The translations under genes were made by a program, and so were the position numbers. Below the pieces are notes generated by a model. That model did not search any database. It worked only from the letters and a program-made list of their open reading frames with translations, and was not told the DNA's origin. A stretch of DNA of 12,506 nucleotides from JANOBJ01 sp031411575. Its GTDB lineage: Bacteria; Pseudomonadota; Gammaproteobacteria; Burkholderiales; Burkholderiaceae_C. The stretch's first letter is position 1, and the number at the start of each line of letters is the position of its first letter. The DNA is taken from contig JANOBJ010000070.1 in NCBI GenBank assembly GCA_031411575.1, forward strand, positions 1 to 12,506, in the 5' to 3' direction. Shown here piece by piece: positions 1 to 5,979 of the stretch.

Positions 1-517
1 CAACCGGCTCTTCTTCCGACTCACGGATGCCGATCAGCGCGTCTTCCGACAGCTGGCCGGTGAGCAGACGCCACAGGTTGTTCAGCAAGATCACCGCGCC
101 GGACACGGCGAACACCAGCCCGCAGCCGTAGAAAATCGCCATCGAGGTTTCCATGGCCGCGCTGGTCGAGTCCCAGTTGATCTTCACCTGGTCCCAGGCG
201 CCCTTGAACAGCAGCCAGCAGATGAACAGCATCAGCAGGTGGCCGGCGCCCAGGCAGATTTTCTTGCCCAGCACCGGCAGGCGCGACACCAGCGTGTCGG
301 TGCCCAGGTGGGTGCGTTCGCCCAGCGCCACGATGGCGCCCAGGAAGGTGAGCCAGACGAACAGCCAGCGCGACAACTCTTCGGACACCGCGATGCCGGA
401 GTTGAAGGCATAGCGCAGGACGACGTTGGTGAACACCAGCACCACCATCAGGGCAAGGCTGGCGGCCATCAGAACCGACAGCAGCCGGCAGTACTGGGCA
501 ATCAGTTTTTGGACCAT
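1..517 (-). CDS. dctQ: TRAP transporter small permease (DctQ), 3' end cut by window edge
   Basis: DctQ is the small four-helix membrane subunit of tripartite ATP-independent periplasmic transporters. With the large permease DctM and a periplasmic binding protein it takes up carboxylates and related acids using a sodium gradient. The visible 172 residues begin MVQKLIAQYCRLLSVLMAAS and hold hydrophobic segments near residues 12-32, 50-65, 85-105 and 125-148. They include the family-typical stretches FTNVVLRYAFN and SEELSRWLFVWLTFLGA, with charged EE-R at the membrane edge. The ATG at 517-515 follows a good ribosome site (AAGGAGA), so this start is secure. The C-terminus and the dctM and dctP partners would lie beyond the left edge. 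It is transcribed away from the tetR gene, which lies 215 bp upstream on the same strand. The substrate is unknown; the neighbouring shikimate dehydrogenase suggests a cyclic hydroxy acid such as quinate or shikimate, which is inference. Confidence 0.88.
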   Translation of the reverse strand, partial: MVQKLIAQYCRLLSVLMAASLALMVVLVFTNVVLRYAFNSGIAVSEELSRWLFVWLTFLGAIVALGERTHLGTDTLVSRLPVLGKKICLGAGHLLMLFICWLLFKGAWDQVKINWDSTSAAMETSMAIFYGCGLVFAVSGAVILLNNLWRLLTGQLSEDALIGIRESEEEPV

Positions 518-541
518 GTTTGTCTCCTTGGCCGGTATTTT

Positions 542-558
542 GTACGAACTGGTTAGTT
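542..558. promoter_or_regulatory. Candidate repressor operator before dctQ
   Basis: The segment holds AACT-GGTT-AGTT (547-558), a small dyad, and the pattern GTAC-N4-TGGT (542-553). It overlaps the predicted start of the dctQ transcript, a place where a TetR-type repressor would block RNA polymerase. The same GTAC-N4-TGGT pattern recurs at 1404-1415, at the start of the tetR gene. Assignment to that TetR protein is inference. Confidence 0.35.
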
Positions 559-560
559 TT

Positions 561-588
561 ATTAAATAGGGAAAACCACTACGATAAA
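561..588 (-). promoter_or_regulatory. Candidate promoter of the TRAP operon
   Basis: On the minus strand a -10-like TTTAAT (566-561) and a weak -35-like TTTATC (588-583) are separated by 16 bp in an AT-rich pocket of an otherwise GC-rich region. They would start a transcript near 554, about 37 nt before the dctQ ATG. The -35 matches the consensus poorly, so an activator or another start is possible. Confidence 0.4.
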
Positions 589-684
589 AGTATTGGTTTG
601 CCGCACACCCATCCGCGCCTGCGCAGAGTCTCTACACGGTGAGTCACAAGTCAAGGCAGCGCCGGGCTTTGCTCCGACAGACGG

Positions 685-724
685 CGCCAGTTGGCGTGGC
701 GCTTGCCTGGCGGCTGGCGCCAGC
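685..724. other. GC-rich inverted repeats in the tetR-dctQ gap, possible weak terminator
   Basis: Just downstream of the tetR stop are a perfect 12-bp palindrome GCTGGCGCCAGC (713-724) and a second stem CGCCA-GT-TGGCG (685-696). Neither is followed by a run of U on the minus strand, so they do not make a standard intrinsic terminator. They could pause or end tetR transcription before the dctQ promoter. The rest of the gap (about 597-684) shows nothing recognisable. Confidence 0.25.
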
Positions 725-732
725 GGCCCCGC

Positions 733-1419
733 TCAGGGCGCGCGCACGAAGCGCACCACCATCTCGATGATGCTCTGGCGCCGGGCCGCGATGGCCTTGG
801 GTGCCTGGGTGTCGCGCTTGAAAATCAGCGAAAAGGTGTGCTGGTTGGACACATTGAAGAACGACAGCGCCGAGATCGAGGCATGGATGTCGATCGGGTC
901 CAGCCCCGGACGGAAGATGCCCTCGGCCACACCCCGGTCGTACAGGTTGCGGATGGCCTGGATGGCGGGCACGTTCAGCTGCTGGATGTTCTTGCTCTGC
1001 GCCAGGTACTGGCCGCGCTGCATGTTTTCCGACATCACCAGCCGGATGTAGCCCTGGTTGCTGTTGTGGTGGTCAAAGGTGAAGCCCACCAGCCGACGCA
1101 GCGCCTCTTCGGGCTGCAGGTCGTCCAGGTGCAGCTCGGATTCGGTGCCGCGCACGCGGCGATACGACTCTTCCAGCACGGCCAGGTACAGGCCCTCCTT
1201 GCTGCCGAAGTAGTAGTAGATCATCCGCTTGCTGGTCCTGGTGGCGGCGGCGATCTCGTCGATCCGGGCGCCGGCCAACCCCTTCTCGGCGAACTCGTTG
1301 GTGGCCGTTGCCAGGATGTCGGCCATGGTGCGGGCCGGGTCGTTGGTGCGGGTGGTGTCGCCCGCCGCCGCGGCGGGCTTGGTTCGCCGAACCCGCAATG
1401 AATGTACTGTTTGGTCCAT
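733..1419 (-). CDS. TetR/AcrR-family transcriptional regulator
   Basis: This 228-residue protein is a one-component DNA-binding regulator, usually a repressor released by a small ligand. The N-terminal DNA-binding domain spans about residues 28-75, and its helix-turn-helix carries IDEIAAATRTSKRMIYYYF followed by SKEGLY, both classic TetR signatures. The C-terminal half is a helical ligand-binding and dimer domain that I cannot tie to a named ligand. I chose the ATG at 1419 (MDQTVHS...); an in-frame start at 1512 would add 31 residues of unlikely sequence overlapping the end of the dehydrogenase gene. There is no clear ribosome site. Instead TATACT lies 7 nt before the ATG, which suggests a leaderless transcript. 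Lying between the shikimate dehydrogenase and TRAP genes on the same strand, it most likely controls one or both. A GTAC-N4-TGGT site beneath its first codons could serve autoregulation. Confidence 0.92.
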   Translation of the reverse strand: MDQTVHSLRVRRTKPAAAAGDTTRTNDPARTMADILATATNEFAEKGLAGARIDEIAAATRTSKRMIYYYFGSKEGLYLAVLEESYRRVRGTESELHLDDLQPEEALRRLVGFTFDHHNSNQGYIRLVMSENMQRGQYLAQSKNIQQLNVPAIQAIRNLYDRGVAEGIFRPGLDPIDIHASISALSFFNVSNQHTFSLIFKRDTQAPKAIAARRQSIIEMVVRFVRAP

Positions 1420-1429
1420 TTCAGCAGTA
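1404..1429. promoter_or_regulatory. Operator-like element at the tetR start codon
   Basis: An inverted repeat TACTG-N15-CAGTA (1405-1429) surrounds the tetR start codon. It overlaps GTAC-N4-TGGT (1404-1415), the pattern also seen before dctQ. TATACT on the minus strand (1431-1426) could be the -10 box. This position would suit autorepression. The arms are short, so chance is possible. Confidence 0.35.
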
Positions 1430-1445
1430 TAGGGTTTCAGCGGCC

Positions 1446-1466
1446 ATCGCGGGCCTTTCCCGCGAT
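1446..1466. terminator. GC-rich hairpin between the shikimate dehydrogenase and tetR genes
   Basis: ATCGCGGG-CCTTT-CCCGCGAT forms a perfect 8-bp stem with a 5-nt loop. It lies about 48 bp past the stop of the dehydrogenase gene and just before the tetR promoter region. No U-run follows on the minus strand, so it would be a weak or Rho-assisted terminator, or an mRNA-stabilising stem. Confidence 0.35.
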
Positions 1467-1513
1467 ACCCGACTGCCTGCATCTGCCTGCGTTTGTCTAC
1501 GTCGGCCGGCATT

Positions 1514-2359
1514 TCAGGCCAGCGGCACCGTCAGGGTGTCGATGACGGCGCGCGTGTCGGGCCGCACGCCGCGCCACCAGGCAAAGGCCTCGGCCGCCTG
1601 CTCGGCCAGCATGCCCACGCCATCGGCCAGGCGCTGCACGCCGGCGCTTTGCGCCAGCCGCAGAAACGGTGTCAGCCCCTTGCCGTAAGCCATTTCATAG
1701 GCCAGGGCACCGGCCGCAAACACAGTCGGTGGCACCGGCGGCAACTCGGCGCGCAGGCTGGCTGAGGTGGCGTTGAGCACCACGTCAAAGGTCTGGTCAG
1801 TCAAACCGGCGTAGCCGCAGCCCGTGACCGGATGCTGGCTTGCCCAGGGTGCCGCCAGCGCCTGGGCCTTGTCCAGCGTGCGGTTGGCGATCACCAGTTG
1901 GGCGGGCCGCTCCTCCAGCAAGGGCAGCAGCGCGCCGCGGGTGGCGCCCCCCGCGCCCAATACCAGCACGCGCTGGCCCGCCAGCGCGCAGCGCAGGTTG
2001 TGCGTCAGGTCGCGCACCAAACCCACGCCATCAAAATTTTCAGCGTAGACGCGATCACCCTCGAACTTCAGCGCGTTGGCGGCGCCTGCGAGCTCGGCGC
2101 GCCCGGAGCGGTCGGTGGCGTAGGCAAAGGCGTCCAGCTTGAACGGCGCGGTGACGTTCATGCCGCGGCCGCCGCGGGCGCGAAACGCGTCCACCGCGCC
2201 GGCGAAGCCGCCGTCCTTTCTGTCCAGCGGCCCTTCGACGGTGGTGTAGACCAGGTTTTGCGCGGTGGCCCTGGCGAAGGCGGTGTGGATGAGTGGCGAC
2301 TTGCTCTGGCTGATGGGGTTGCCGATCACGGCATACAGGTCGGCGGTGGGGGCGGTCAT
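1514..2359 (-). CDS. aroE: Shikimate/quinate 5-dehydrogenase (AroE family)
   Basis: The enzyme interconverts 3-dehydroshikimate and shikimate (some members also act on quinate) with NAD(P), in the cytoplasm. The 281 residues match the usual length. Substrate-domain motifs are GNPISQSKSP (13-22), NVTAPFK with catalytic Lys74, Asn95 in AGAANAL, and Asp110 in NFDG. The Rossmann part has GAGGAT (135-140) and NRT (159-161), a pattern that favours NADP, then DGVGMLAEQA with Gln254. The usual NTDG is NFDG here (Phe109), a small departure from the canonical motif. The ATG at 2359 has only a weak ribosome site. The gene lies upstream of tetR and a TRAP transporter, so it may be a catabolic paralogue for quinate or shikimate rather than the biosynthetic AroE. 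Sequence alone does not separate these, and the symbol marks the family. Confidence 0.92.
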   Translation of the reverse strand: MTAPTADLYAVIGNPISQSKSPLIHTAFARATAQNLVYTTVEGPLDRKDGGFAGAVDAFRARGGRGMNVTAPFKLDAFAYATDRSGRAELAGAANALKFEGDRVYAENFDGVGLVRDLTHNLRCALAGQRVLVLGAGGATRGALLPLLEERPAQLVIANRTLDKAQALAAPWASQHPVTGCGYAGLTDQTFDVVLNATSASLRAELPPVPPTVFAAGALAYEMAYGKGLTPFLRLAQSAGVQRLADGVGMLAEQAAEAFAWWRGVRPDTRAVIDTLTVPLA

Positions 2360-2451
2360 GGCGGTGTCTTTCGGGCGGGCGGCGCGCCAGCGTGTTTTAA
2401 CGCATTTTACAAGCCAAATAGGCCGGTTGTCCGCATCGGCTGGTCATAGTT

Positions 2452-2470
2452 TGCTATTAATATTATAGCA
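2452..2470. repeat. AT-rich palindrome TGCTAT-N7-ATAGCA containing a TATAAT box
   Basis: A 6-bp perfect inverted repeat with an AATATT core lies in the gap between the LysR and dehydrogenase genes. On the minus strand it contains a perfect TATAAT (2466-2461), about 100 nt before the aroE start, so it may serve as the aroE promoter -10. No good -35 lies at the right distance. Similar short AT palindromes of the GCTATT...ATAGC type are scattered through Comamonadaceae genomes, to my recollection, so it may be a dispersed repeat. Confidence 0.45.
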
Positions 2471-2508
2471 TGCTACATGCGTGGCCTTTGTCGCCTGCGC
2501 CCCGCACA

Positions 2509-3405
2509 TCACGTCCAGGCCGGTTGCCGGAACGCCGCCACCAGAAAATCGACCATTGCGCGCACCTTGCCCGGCACATGGCGGCGGCTCGGGTACACGG
2601 CGCAGATTTCCATCGTGCTGCCGTGGTTCTGCGGCAGCACCTCCAGCAGGCGGCCGTCCTTCACGTCCTGGCCGACCAGAAAGGCCGGCTGCAGGATGAT
2701 GCCCTGATCGGACAGCGCGGCGGCGCGGCAGGTGTCGCCGCTGTTGGCGCGCAGCCGCGGGTGGGTGGTGACGCTGGCCGCGCCGTCCGGGCCGTCAAAG
2801 GTCCATTCATCGCCGCCCGACCACCACGAATACGCCATCACGCTGTGCGTGGCCAGGTCGTCCAGCCGCGCGATGGTCGGCGCGCCCTGCAGGTAGGCGG
2901 GCGACGCGCACATCAGCATGCGGCTGGAGGCGAGCCGGCGCGACACCAGCGTGGCGCCCTGCAGCCGGGCAATGCGCACCGCCAGATCAAACCCTTCATC
3001 CACCAGATCGACGACGCGGTCGGTCAAGGTGATGTCGAGTTCCACCTTCGGGTTGGCCTTGAGGAATTCGCCCCACAGCGGCGCCAGATGCAAGTTGCCA
3101 AAGGTGACGGGCGCGTTGATCTTGAGCCGGCCCATCGGCGCGGCGGCCGAGGCGCTGGCGCTGGCATTGGCCTCGGCCATGTCGTCCAGGATCTGGCGGC
3201 AGCGCTCGAAGTAATCGGCGCCCACATCGGTCAGCGACAGCCGCCGCGTGGTGCGGTTCAGCAGACGCGAACCGAGCCGCGACTCCAGCTCGAGCACCAG
3301 GCGCGACACCACGGCCTTGGAGGTTTCCAGCCGCTCGGCGGCCTTCACAAAGCTGCCGTGCTGGACCACGGCCACAAAAGTTTCTATCTGACGCAGGTGA
3401 TCCAT
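2509..3405 (-). CDS. LysR-family regulator, CrgA-type
   Basis: This 298-residue LysR-type regulator begins MDHLRQIETFVAVVQHGSFV, the standard winged helix-turn-helix opening. The recognition helix is around ETSKAVVSRLVLELESRLG, and the linker carries LLNRTTRRLSLTDVG. The C-terminal effector domain (about residues 90-290) has the CrgA-like pattern GRLKINAPVTFG, then LDITLTDRVVDLVDEGFDLAVRI and LVSRRLASSRMLMCASPAYL. This subfamily often governs small oxidoreductases, quinone reductases or dioxygenases next door. I prefer ATG 3405 to the GTG two codons earlier because LysR proteins usually start this way. It has no strong ribosome site, and an AATAAT 8 nt before the ATG hints at a leaderless message. 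It is divergent from the DsbA-family gene at 3618. An operator-like element lies against its start codon, and a near copy precedes the dioxygenase gene at 12343. Confidence 0.94.
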   Translation of the reverse strand: MDHLRQIETFVAVVQHGSFVKAAERLETSKAVVSRLVLELESRLGSRLLNRTTRRLSLTDVGADYFERCRQILDDMAEANASASASAAAPMGRLKINAPVTFGNLHLAPLWGEFLKANPKVELDITLTDRVVDLVDEGFDLAVRIARLQGATLVSRRLASSRMLMCASPAYLQGAPTIARLDDLATHSVMAYSWWSGGDEWTFDGPDGAASVTTHPRLRANSGDTCRAAALSDQGIILQPAFLVGQDVKDGRLLEVLPQNHGSTMEICAVYPSRRHVPGKVRAMVDFLVAAFRQPAWT

Positions 3406-3415
3406 GGGCACAGAT

Positions 3416-3442
3416 TATTGTCAATCTCACAGAGACAACCAA
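3416..3442. promoter_or_regulatory. LysR-type operator candidate, copy 1
   Basis: The 27-bp element contains TATTGT, TCT, AGAGACAA and CAA in fixed register, with TTGT and ACAA as outer arms and TCTC-N3-GAGA inside. It begins 11 bp from the LysR ATG and matches 20 of 27 positions at 12242-12268. A further inverted half (ACAATA, 3475-3480) and an ATCTCAC/GTGAGAT pair (3424-3430 and 3453-3459) lie in the same gap. Such a layout suits autoregulation and control of the divergent gene. Confidence 0.5.
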
Positions 3443-3617
3443 CTCTTTTCGAGTGAGATACGTGTCAAAAGGCAACAATACTTATCAGTCAAAAGCATTC
3501 AATACCTTAAGAATTGAACTCTCAGGACCGTCGGGTGAGCCGGCTTCTGCGTCCGCGCGTGTGCCCGTCGCCAACGATAATGCCTTGCGCCGCCCCGGCA
3601 CCAACTGACGTACCGCC

Positions 3618-4283
3618 ATGACCACCCCCCAGCCTACACCGATGAAGATTGATTTTGTGTCCGACGTGTCGTGCCCGTGGTGCGCTATCGGCCTGAGCGC
3701 GCTGGAGCAGGCGCTGGCCCGGGTGCAGGGCGAGGTGCACGCGCAGCTGCACTTTCAACCGTTCGAGCTCAACCCGCAGATGCCGCCCGGCGGGCAGGAC
3801 GTGACCGAGCACCTGACGCAAAAGTACGGCTCCACGCCCGAACAGCAGGCGCAGATTCGCGAGACCATCCGCCAGCGCGGCGCCGACGTGGGCTTCACCT
3901 TTCGCCCTGAGGGCCGCGGCCGCATCTACAACACCTTCGACGCGCACCGCCTGCTGCACTGGGCCGAAAGCGCGGGCGAGGGCCGCCAGCACGCGCTGAA
4001 AAAAGCCCTGCTCGAAGCCTATTTCACGCAGGGCCAGAGCCCCGAATCGCACGCGGTGCTGCTGGGCGCGGTACGGGCCGCGGGCCTGGACGCGGCGCGT
4101 GCGCAGGCGATCCTGGCCAGCGACGAATTTGCCGCCGAGGTGCGCGCACAGGAGCAGTTTTACCTGGACGCCGGCATCCACTCCGTGCCCGCCGTCATCA
4201 TCAACGACCGCCATTTGATCTCGGGCGGCCAGCCGGTCGAGGTGTTCGAGCAGGCGCTGCGGCGCATTGCGGCCGAAGCCTGA
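3618..4283 (+). CDS. DsbA-family (FrnE-like) thiol oxidoreductase
   Basis: The 221-residue protein has a thioredoxin-fold active site Cys19-Pro-Trp-Cys22 directly after the first strand (IDFVSDVSCPWC). A helical insertion follows, then the cis-proline loop SVPAVIIND (Pro191) and the C-terminal SGGQPVEVFEQAL. This is the FrnE / 2-hydroxychromene-2-carboxylate isomerase-like branch of the DsbA superfamily. There is no signal peptide, so it should act in the cytoplasm as a disulfide reductase or isomerase, or in glutathione-linked chemistry; no particular substrate can be read from the sequence. The start at 3618 lacks a clear ribosome site. ATG 3642 (MKIDFVSD) is an alternative that keeps the whole domain. 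It is divergent from the LysR gene and may be its target. The intergenic stretch 3460-3617 otherwise shows no convincing promoter. Confidence 0.9.
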   Translation: MTTPQPTPMKIDFVSDVSCPWCAIGLSALEQALARVQGEVHAQLHFQPFELNPQMPPGGQDVTEHLTQKYGSTPEQQAQIRETIRQRGADVGFTFRPEGRGRIYNTFDAHRLLHWAESAGEGRQHALKKALLEAYFTQGQSPESHAVLLGAVRAAGLDAARAQAILASDEFAAEVRAQEQFYLDAGIHSVPAVIINDRHLISGGQPVEVFEQALRRIAAEA

Positions 4284-4353
4284 GCGCGCCATTCGACCGC
4301 ACACCCGTACCCGCAGCCATACCCGCAATCCCCCCAACTCCCGACACACAAGA

Positions 4354-4366
4354 CCGGCCTGGCCGG
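4354..4366. other. Short GC hairpin CCGGC-CTG-GCCGG before the Mrr-like gene
   Basis: A 5-bp stem with a 3-nt loop, followed by GTTT, lies 8 bp before the start codon at 4375. It may act as a weak terminator for the preceding gene or may limit ribosome access. It is short enough to be chance in DNA this rich in GC. Confidence 0.2.
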
Positions 4367-4374
4367 GTTTACGC

Positions 4375-4941
4375 ATGAAATTCAAGATGGCGCCCAACTC
4401 GCTGTTCGCGATCCTGCTGCGCTCGCCGTGGTGGATGAGCATCGGCCTGGCCGCGGCGATAGCGCTGGTGGCGCGCGCGGCGCTGCCCGAGAACCTGTTC
4501 ACCGTCGGGGCGCTCGCGGGGTTTCCGTTCCTGGTGATTGGTGCCGTGGCCGGCTGGCGCCAGTTCAAGGCGCCCAGCGCCAGCCAGGTGGCCGCGATGC
4601 TGGACAAGGCACGCGCCATGGCCTGGCGCGAGTTTGCCGCCACGGTGGAGCAGGCGCTGCGCCGCGACGGCCACACCGTGACGCGGCTCGACGGCCCGGC
4701 CGCTGATTTTGCGGTGGTGCAGGGCGGGCGCACCATGCTGGTGAGCGCGCGGCGCTGGAAGGCGGCCAGCCACGGCATCGAGCCGCTGCGCGAATTGCAC
4801 GCTGCCACCGCCGCGCGCGACGCCAGCGAGAGCCTGTACCTCGCGCTCGGCGACCTGTCCGACCCGGCCCGCCGCTTCGCCAGCCAGAACCAGATTCGCG
4901 TGCTGCAGGGCGCTGAGCTGGCGGGCTGGCTCGCTGCTTAG
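4375..4941 (+). CDS. Membrane-anchored Mrr-like (restriction endonuclease-like) protein
   Basis: The 188-residue protein starts with two membrane segments (about residues 20-36 and 42-60) and a short amphipathic linker. A soluble domain from about residue 80 to the end resembles the Mrr_cat fold: EFAATVEQALRRDGHTV, then Asp111 in AADFAVVQGG, a strand TMLVSARRWK, a helix IEPLRELHAA, and a terminal ILQG-like RVLQGAELAGWL. In active Mrr nucleases the second strand carries Q-x-K; here it reads Ser124-Ala125-Arg126. Cleavage activity is therefore doubtful and a binding or structural role is possible. The ATG at 4375 has only weak Shine-Dalgarno (GGG); ATG 4387 is an alternative. Membrane-bound Mrr-domain proteins of unknown role occur in many betaproteobacteria. 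Nothing nearby is a methylase, so this is not an ordinary restriction-modification pair. Confidence 0.72.
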   Translation: MKFKMAPNSLFAILLRSPWWMSIGLAAAIALVARAALPENLFTVGALAGFPFLVIGAVAGWRQFKAPSASQVAAMLDKARAMAWREFAATVEQALRRDGHTVTRLDGPAADFAVVQGGRTMLVSARRWKAASHGIEPLRELHAATAARDASESLYLALGDLSDPARRFASQNQIRVLQGAELAGWLAA

Positions 4942-5044
4942 GCCCGCGCGACGGCCCAGCCGCCAGACACCTGGGTTCGCCAGCGCACAGACGCTCTGTG
5001 CCGAGTGCCGTAGAACGAGTGCTTCGGGTGGCTTGCCCGCCCCG

Positions 5045-5083
5045 GCTGTACAGCGTTGTTTCCGACGTTCCGGCGTCCGGACG
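5045..5083. other. Two perfect 10-bp palindromes before the DJ-1-family gene
   Basis: GCTGTACAGC (5045-5054) and CGTCCGGACG (5074-5083) lie in the 169-bp gap between the Mrr-like and DJ-1-family genes, 28 bp or more before the start codon. They could be operators, but palindromes of this size also arise by chance. I see no strong promoter boxes in the gap. Confidence 0.25.
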
Positions 5084-5110
5084 TGCAGGCACCCTCCTCA
5101 GGGAGCACAC

Positions 5111-5815
5111 ATGAAAATTCTGATGGTTCTGACCTCGCACGACCGCCTTGGCGACACCGGCAAGAAGACCGGTTTCTGGCTGGAAGAGTTTGCCGCGCCG
5201 TACTACGTGTTCAAGGACGCGGGCGCCATCGTCACGCTGGCCTCGCCGCTGGGCGGCCAGCCGCCGCTGGACCCGAGCAGCGACACGCCCGATGCACAGA
5301 CCGACGCCACGCGCCGCTTCAAGGCCGATGCCGCCGCCCAGGCAGCGCTTGCCAGCACGCTCAAGCTCAGTGACATCTCCGTGGGCGGCTTCGCGGCCGT
5401 TTTCTACCCCGGCGGCCATGGTCCCTTGTGGGATCTTGCAGAAGACGCATCGTCCATCCTGCTGATCGAAACCACGCTGGCGTGGGGCAAGCCATTGGCG
5501 GTGGTCTGCCACGCACCGGGCGTGCTGCGGCACGCCAAGACGCCCGAGGGCCGGTCCGTTGTGCGGGGCAAAGCCGTCACCGGCTTCACCAACACCGAAG
5601 AGCAGGCGGCCGGGCTGACCGATGTGGTGCCGTTCCTGGTCGAAGACATGCTCAAAAGCCTGGGCGGGCGCTACTCCAAGGCTGCGGACTGGCAGCCCCA
5701 TGTGGTCAGCGACGGCGTGCTGATCACCGGGCAGAACCCCGCATCGTCCGGGCCGGCGGCCAAGGCGCTGCTGGAGAAACTGCGTGTACTGGACATTGTG
5801 GTCCAAACGGCCTGA
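5111..5815 (+). CDS. DJ-1/PfpI-family protein (Hsp31/glyoxalase III-like)
   Basis: The 234-residue protein is a class I glutamine amidotransferase-like fold of the Hsp31 type. Such proteins detoxify methylglyoxal without glutathione and can act as stress chaperones or deglycases in the cytoplasm. Visible motifs are KILMVLTSHDRLGDTGKKTG at the N-terminus, Glu25 in FWLEEFAAPYYVF (the conserved acid near the nucleophile), GFAAVFYPGGHGPLWDL, and the nucleophile elbow AVVCHAPGVL with Cys133 and His134. Late motifs are GKAVTGFTNTEEQAAGL and LITGQNPASSGPAAKALL. Length and motifs are typical of the family. The ATG at 5111 follows GGGAG with 6-bp spacing, a good start. It stands alone in its own unit, ending about 165 bp before the alcohol dehydrogenase gene. 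Reactive aldehyde removal would suit that neighbour, but this is inference. Confidence 0.92.
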   Translation: MKILMVLTSHDRLGDTGKKTGFWLEEFAAPYYVFKDAGAIVTLASPLGGQPPLDPSSDTPDAQTDATRRFKADAAAQAALASTLKLSDISVGGFAAVFYPGGHGPLWDLAEDASSILLIETTLAWGKPLAVVCHAPGVLRHAKTPEGRSVVRGKAVTGFTNTEEQAAGLTDVVPFLVEDMLKSLGGRYSKAADWQPHVVSDGVLITGQNPASSGPAAKALLEKLRVLDIVVQTA

Positions 5816-5877
5816 GCGCCATGGGTGCTGCTGGCCGGCGGCGCACGCGAGACGCCATGGCGGTCATTCGCATTGCC

Positions 5878-5891
5878 TTGCGCAAGATCAA
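5878..5891. promoter_or_regulatory. FNR/ANR-like box upstream of adhP
   Basis: TTGCG-CAAG-ATCAA matches 8 of the 10 fixed bases of the FNR/ANR consensus TTGAT-N4-ATCAA. Its centre, 5884.5, lies exactly 41.5 bp before the start expected from a TAGGCT -10 box at 5914-5919 (start near 5926), the class II activator position. Oxygen-responsive activation of the alcohol dehydrogenase gene, and perhaps of the genes after it, is the natural reading. Confidence 0.5.
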
Positions 5892-5913
5892 ACGGCATTG
5901 TGGCCGCGCGCAC

Positions 5914-5919
5914 TAGGCT
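5914..5919 (+). promoter_or_regulatory. Candidate -10 box of the adhP promoter
   Basis: TAGGCT keeps the two first bases and the last base of TATAAT. It has no good -35, as expected for an activator-dependent promoter served by the FNR-like box. Predicted leader length to the ATG is about 54 nt. Confidence 0.35.
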
Positions 5920-5979
5920 GAACCCATCGATCCGGTGGCGGGCCACAGCAAGCGCCGCACCGTCAACCCAGGAGCCATC

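Noticed and set aside
153..556. Plus-strand ORFs of 86 and 105 residues at the left edge
   Set aside because: They are antisense to the DctQ gene, which has membrane segments and a good ribosome site.
3522..4808. 428-residue minus-strand ORF across the DsbA-family and Mrr-like genes
   Set aside because: It is antisense to two recognisable proteins, with low-complexity His/Arg/Gly-rich sequence and no family motif; an effect of high GC.
4565..5806. 413-residue minus-strand ORF under the DJ-1-family gene
   Set aside because: Antisense to a gene with a clear start, ribosome site and catalytic motif; no recognisable domain.
5821..5916. A 31-codon ORF between the DJ-1-family and adhP genes
   Set aside because: No ribosome site, Arg-rich sequence of no known type, and it overlaps the FNR-like box.
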